Part shown: positions 60,887 to 64,000 of the stretch, piece by piece
How the letters are laid out: each line of letters opens with the position of its first letter
Numbering within the stretch: the first letter of the stretch is position 1
Source of the DNA: Martelella mediterranea
GTDB lineage: Bacteria; Pseudomonadota; Alphaproteobacteria; Rhizobiales; Rhizobiaceae
Direction of reading: 5' to 3'
NCBI RefSeq assembly: GCF_021021415.1
Contig: NZ_JAINWJ010000011.1
Coordinates: forward strand, 124,001-188,000
DNA: 64,000 nucleotides
The notes under the pieces: generated by a model
The model's input: only the letters and a program-made list of their open reading frames with translations
What the model was told of the DNA's origin: nothing
Databases searched by the model: none
Made by a program: the position numbers and the translations under genes

Positions 60887-61639
60887 CTACAGCGAAGACA
60901 CCAGGTGCCCGCCGTCGACCGGCAGGTCGATACCGGTGATGTGGCGGCCCGCGTCGGAGGCAAGCAGGAGCAGCGGGCCTTCGAGGTCGGAAATCCTGCC
61001 GATCTTCTTCATCGGCGTCCTTGCGATCAAGGCGAGGCCTTCGGGCGTTTCAAAAAAGCCCGCATTCATTTCCGTCTCGATATAGCCCGGACAAAGCGCA
61101 TTGACGCGAATGCCGTGAGCGGCCCAGTCGAGCGCTAGACATTTGGTGAGGTGCGAGGCGCCAGCCTTCGACGCCGAGTAGGCGGCCAGTCCGCGTGAGG
61201 CCCGAAGCGCGGTGATCGACGAGATATTCACGATCGATCCGCCGGTCCCTTCCCGTTCCATGCGGCGCGCGACGGCCTGCGCGACGAGAAACAGACCGCG
61301 CAGATTGGTATCAAGCGTCTTGTCCCAGTCGCTGGCGGAGATTTCGAGGGACCTGCCGAAGGTCGCCACACCCGCGTTGTTCACCAGAATATCGATGTGG
61401 GGCGTAACGGCGTTGACCGCGGCCTCGACGGAATTCTCGTCGGTGACGTCAAGCGCCACGACCTGAACATCGGCTCCGCCGTCCACGAGCTTGCGCTGCA
61501 AGGCCTCGAGTTTTTCCACGCGCCGGGCAGCCAGCGCGAGCCTTGCCCCATGCCGCGCGAAAATTTCGGCGAAGCCTGCGCCAAGGCCGCTCGATGCGCC
61601 CGTTATCAAGACTGTTTTGCGTTTCAGATCCTCAAACAT
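60887..61639 (-). CDS. short-chain dehydrogenase/reductase
   Basis: A 250-residue classical SDR with TGASSGLGAG, NNAGVATFG, and Ser plus Tyr-x3-Lys (SSITALRA, YSASKAG). Arg after the second strand (LAARRVEKLE) suggests NADP(H). The ATG at 61639 follows GGGGGAA; the frame is open 10 codons further. It is the last gene of a leftward set with MaoC-type hydratase and thiolase, so it may be a 3-hydroxyacyl-CoA or similar dehydrogenase. It is convergent with the LacI gene (26-base gap). Confidence 0.88.
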   Translation of the reverse strand: MFEDLKRKTVLITGASSGLGAGFAEIFARHGARLALAARRVEKLEALQRKLVDGGADVQVVALDVTDENSVEAAVNAVTPHIDILVNNAGVATFGRSLEISASDWDKTLDTNLRGLFLVAQAVARRMEREGTGGSIVNISSITALRASRGLAAYSASKAGASHLTKCLALDWAAHGIRVNALCPGYIETEMNAGFFETPEGLALIARTPMKKIGRISDLEGPLLLLASDAGRHITGIDLPVDGGHLVSSL

Positions 61640-61658
61640 TCCGTTCCCCCGAGCAGCC

Positions 61659-62120
61659 TCAGACAACAACCAAAATCAGCCATTCGCAGACCAATGCCGG
61701 TTTGTCCTCGTGTTCGATATCTACGGTCACGTCGAGCGTCAGTTGCCACTGGCCCGGCTTTCGCGCGACAAGGTCCTTGAGAACAAAGCGGCCTTTTATC
61801 CTGGAGCCGGCCTTGACCGGCGAGACCATGCGCACCGAATTGAAGCCGTAATTCACCGAAAGCGAGACTCCCTCGATGGCCCCGACGGCATCGTCGAAAA
61901 GGGCCGAGAGCAGGGAGAGCGACAGAAAACCATGCGCGATCGTGGTCCCAAACGGCGATTTTCGGGCGCGATCCGGGTCGACGTGGATAAACTGATGGTC
62001 GTCGGTCGCCTCCGCAAACCGATCGATGCGGTCCTGCGAGACCTCCCGCCAGTCGGAATACCCGATCTCGCGGCCGATTCTGGACTGCAACGCCTCCAGA
62101 CTTACCGATGCGCTATCCAT
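61659..62120 (-). CDS. MaoC-like hot-dog dehydratase ((R)-specific enoyl-CoA hydratase type)
   Basis: A 153-residue hot-dog-fold protein. The hydratase-2 motif is seen as FAEATDDHQFIHVDPDRA, with catalytic Asp41 and His46, followed by GTTIAHGFLSLSL. Such proteins hydrate enoyl-CoA to (R)-3-hydroxyacyl-CoA. The ATG at 62120 shares one base with the thiolase stop (TAATG), so translation is coupled. The (R)-type SDR encoded upstream (from 63293) would be the next enzyme in that route. Confidence 0.87.
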   Translation of the reverse strand: MDSASVSLEALQSRIGREIGYSDWREVSQDRIDRFAEATDDHQFIHVDPDRARKSPFGTTIAHGFLSLSLLSALFDDAVGAIEGVSLSVNYGFNSVRMVSPVKAGSRIKGRFVLKDLVARKPGQWQLTLDVTVDIEHEDKPALVCEWLILVVV

Positions 62121-63292
62121 TAAAGAACCTCGAACAGCCCGGCCGCGCCCATGCCGCCGCCGACGCACATGGTGATGACGACATATCTGATGCCGCGACG
62201 TTTGCCCTCGATCAGAGCATGCCCGATCATGCGGGCGCCCGACATGCCGTAAGGATGGCCGATGGAAATCGCGCCGCCATCGACGTTGAGACGATCATCG
62301 GGAATGCCGAGCGTGTCGCGGCAATAAAGCACCTGAACGGCAAACGCCTCGTTCAGCTCCCAAAGCCCGATATCGTCTATTCCGAGACCGAATCGTTCGA
62401 GCAGTTTGGGCACGGCGAAAACCGGGCCGATGCCCATTTCGTCCGGCTTCGTGCCCGCGACCGCCATGCCGACATAGCGCCCGAGCGGCGTAAGGCCGCG
62501 CCGTTCGGCAAGGCCGGCCTCCATGACGATAGCGGCCGAGGCGCCATCGGAAAGCTGGCTCGCATTGCCCGCCGTGATCACGCCGTTGTCGCGCACGGTC
62601 TTCAGCCCCGCAAGGCCCGCGGCATTGGTCTCCGGCCGGTTTCCCTCATCCTTTGTCAACGTCACCTGACGCTGCGACACCGCGCCGGTCGCCTTGTCGA
62701 CGACATTCATCACCGCTGTTACCGGGATGATTTCGGCGTCGTAGCGACCCGCCGCCTGCGCTGCCGCCGTTCTTTGCTGGGATTGCAAGGCATAGGCGTC
62801 CTGCGCCGCGCGGCCAATCCCGTAACGCTTCGCCACGACTTCGGCGGTATCAATCATGGGCATGAAGGTGTCGTCGTGCATGGCGACGAGCTCGGCATCC
62901 ATGTCGATGCGCTGACTTTCGGTCTGCACCGTGGAAATGGATTCGACGCCGCCGGCGAGTACGACATCCATGCGATCGACAATCACCTGCTTTGCCGCCG
63001 TGGCGATTGCCATCAGGCCGGAAGAGCACTGCCGATCGATCGTCATGCCGGGCACCGTGACGGGCAACCCCGCCCTCAGCGCCGCGGTGCGGCCGATCGT
63101 GTGCTGATAGCCCTGCGGCAGCGCCGAACCGATAATGCAATCGTCAATCTCGCCGGCGTCAACTTGAGCACGCTCCACTGCCGCCTTGATTGCGTGCGCG
63201 GCGAGGCTGGGCGCTGGCAGATTGTTGAAGGCGCCGCGATAGGCCTTGCCGATCGGCGTGCGCGCCGTGGAAACGATAACTGCGTCGCGCAT
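62120..63292 (-). CDS. acetyl-CoA acyltransferase (thiolase)
   Basis: A 390-residue thiolase. The nucleophile Cys89 lies in DRQCSSG, the active-site His near 346 in [16 protein letters not shown], and the second Cys near 376 in [11 protein letters not shown]. It should cleave a 3-ketoacyl-CoA, or 3-oxoadipyl-CoA, to acetyl-CoA and a shorter acyl-CoA. Its ATG directly follows the stop codon of the upstream SDR gene (TGAATG). It could serve either fatty acid oxidation or the end of the 3-oxoadipate route; the sequence does not separate these. Confidence 0.92.
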   Translation of the reverse strand: MRDAVIVSTARTPIGKAYRGAFNNLPAPSLAAHAIKAAVERAQVDAGEIDDCIIGSALPQGYQHTIGRTAALRAGLPVTVPGMTIDRQCSSGLMAIATAAKQVIVDRMDVVLAGGVESISTVQTESQRIDMDAELVAMHDDTFMPMIDTAEVVAKRYGIGRAAQDAYALQSQQRTAAAQAAGRYDAEIIPVTAVMNVVDKATGAVSQRQVTLTKDEGNRPETNAAGLAGLKTVRDNGVITAGNASQLSDGASAAIVMEAGLAERRGLTPLGRYVGMAVAGTKPDEMGIGPVFAVPKLLERFGLGIDDIGLWELNEAFAVQVLYCRDTLGIPDDRLNVDGGAISIGHPYGMSGARMIGHALIEGKRRGIRYVVITMCVGGGMGAAGLFEVL

Positions 63293-64000
63293 TCAAGCCC
63301 CCTGCCCTGCTGAAAACCCGGCGTTCTGCAATTCGAGCGCGCCCTGGGCCGATCCGCTTTCAGGCACCAGCATTTCGTCGGCATCCCCAAGCTCTTCCAG
63401 TCTGGCGAGGATCTGTTCGGCCACATCATCGCTAGCGCCAAGATACCGTCCCTTGGACAGGGTGATCCGGGCGGTCTCAAAACTGCCCGCGCCGGCGCAC
63501 AGAATGGTTTTCGTCGGGGCTTCATTGGCCACGAGCGCCAGCACCGCGGGACTGACCCTGGAAGGATCGAGCGCGGCCAGCACATCATCCGGCATCAGGC
63601 CTTCGAGCATGCGCGTTCCGGCCGTCGGGGCCAGGCAATTGACCTTGATGTCGTATTTCGCCCCTTCGAGCGCCAGCGTGTTCATCAGACCGACCAGCGC
63701 GAGCTTGGCCGCGCCGTAATTGGCCTGACCGAAATTGCCGTAGAGACCGGTTGAGGACGTCGTCAGCACGACCCGGCCGAAACCGCGGCTGCGCATGCCG
63801 TCCCAGACCGCTTTGACGCAATTGACGGACCCCATCAGATGCACGTCCAGCACCAGCCGAAAATCGTCGAGATCCATCTTGGCAAAAGATTTGTCCCGGA
63901 GGATCCCCGCATTCGCCACCAGGATGTCGACCTTGCCCCAGCGCGCCTCGGCATCGGCGACCATCGCCTGCACCTGGCCAAAATCGGTGACATCGGCGCC
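63293..64000 (-). CDS. short-chain dehydrogenase, MFE-2-like (R)-3-hydroxyacyl-CoA dehydrogenase type (partial)
   Basis: The 5' end lies outside the window; about 235 codons are seen. Seen are the downstream SDR motifs VANAGILRDKSF, TTSSTGLYGNFGQANYGAAK (Ser, Tyr, Lys) and KVNCLAPTAGTRM. The asymmetric C-terminal extension of about 75 residues (VLALVANEAPTKTILCAGAGSFETARI...) is typical of the dehydrogenase part of peroxisomal-type multifunctional enzyme 2. Together with the MaoC-type hydratase it could form an (R)-specific beta-oxidation pair. It is first in the visible run SDR, thiolase, hydratase, SDR. Confidence 0.87.
   Translation of the reverse strand, partial: GADVTDFGQVQAMVADAEARWGKVDILVANAGILRDKSFAKMDLDDFRLVLDVHLMGSVNCVKAVWDGMRSRGFGRVVLTTSSTGLYGNFGQANYGAAKLALVGLMNTLALEGAKYDIKVNCLAPTAGTRMLEGLMPDDVLAALDPSRVSPAVLALVANEAPTKTILCAGAGSFETARITLSKGRYLGASDDVAEQILARLEELGDADEMLVPESGSAQGALELQNAGFSAGQGA

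Noticed and set aside
1-64000. CRISPR arrays, tRNA/rRNA genes, insertion sequences, integrases, defence systems
   Set aside because: No regular spaced repeats, cloverleaf-like or rRNA-like stretches, transposase or nuclease genes were seen in any region.

Overview
The window reads as chromosome or megaplasmid DNA of a GC-rich alphaproteobacterium, most likely of the order Rhizobiales. The grounds are dense ABC and TRAP uptake systems, several Tat-exported solute-binding proteins, LysR/LacI/GntR regulators beside catabolic operons, and two intergenic repeats of the mosaic type common in rhizobia (31978-32085 and 39903-40045). I saw no rRNA, tRNA, insertion sequence, phage gene or CRISPR array. 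About 59 protein genes account for nearly all of the sequence.

Region 1 (1-21.4 kb) is an aromatic-catabolism island. One divergent unit carries maleylacetate reductase and a TfdB-type phenol hydroxylase opposite a LysR regulator. Downstream lie a PcpA/LinE/MhqO-type hydroquinone dioxygenase, a small esterase and the start of a solute-binding protein. A second, very long leftward gene run (20.3 to 6.3 kb) holds a short-chain dehydrogenase, a solute-binding protein, a full LIV-type ABC transporter, a zinc alcohol dehydrogenase, an alpha/beta hydrolase, a two-component flavin hydroxylase (oxygenase and reductase), a second LIV-type transporter, a hydroxyquinol-type intradiol dioxygenase and a tautomerase-like protein. 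Together these suggest: aromatic import, side-chain processing, hydroxylation to hydroxyquinol, intradiol cleavage to maleylacetate, and reduction to 3-oxoadipate, with a parallel extradiol route for a substituted hydroquinone. An XRE-like regulator closes the island.

Region 2 (21.5-29.8 kb) is an oligopeptide-type ABC system (binding protein, two permeases, fused double ATPase) with a CocE/NonD-type serine hydrolase and a LacI regulator. Region 3 (30-47.3 kb) is carbohydrate catabolism: an AgpA-like large binding protein, a glycosidase with a GH42-like C-terminal region, a second Opp-type transporter, hydroxypyruvate isomerase and tartronate-semialdehyde-reductase homologues, a GH42 beta-galactosidase, a FadR-type regulator, a DctPQM TRAP transporter and a galactonate-dehydratase-like enolase.

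Region 4 (47.4-53.3 kb) is the least familiar: Rieske oxygenase, ArgE-like deacetylase, LysR regulator, DUF1028 protein, RidA protein and FAD monooxygenase, all on the minus strand. It looks like a pathway for an unknown, probably nitrogen-containing compound. Region 5 (53.5-60.9 kb) is a CUT1 sugar ABC system with a xylose-isomerase-like barrel protein and a Gfo/Idh/MocA dehydrogenase, divergent from a LacI regulator with two well-formed operators. Region 6 (60.9-64 kb) is a beta-oxidation-like set: two short-chain dehydrogenases, a MaoC-type hydratase and a thiolase; the last gene runs off the window.
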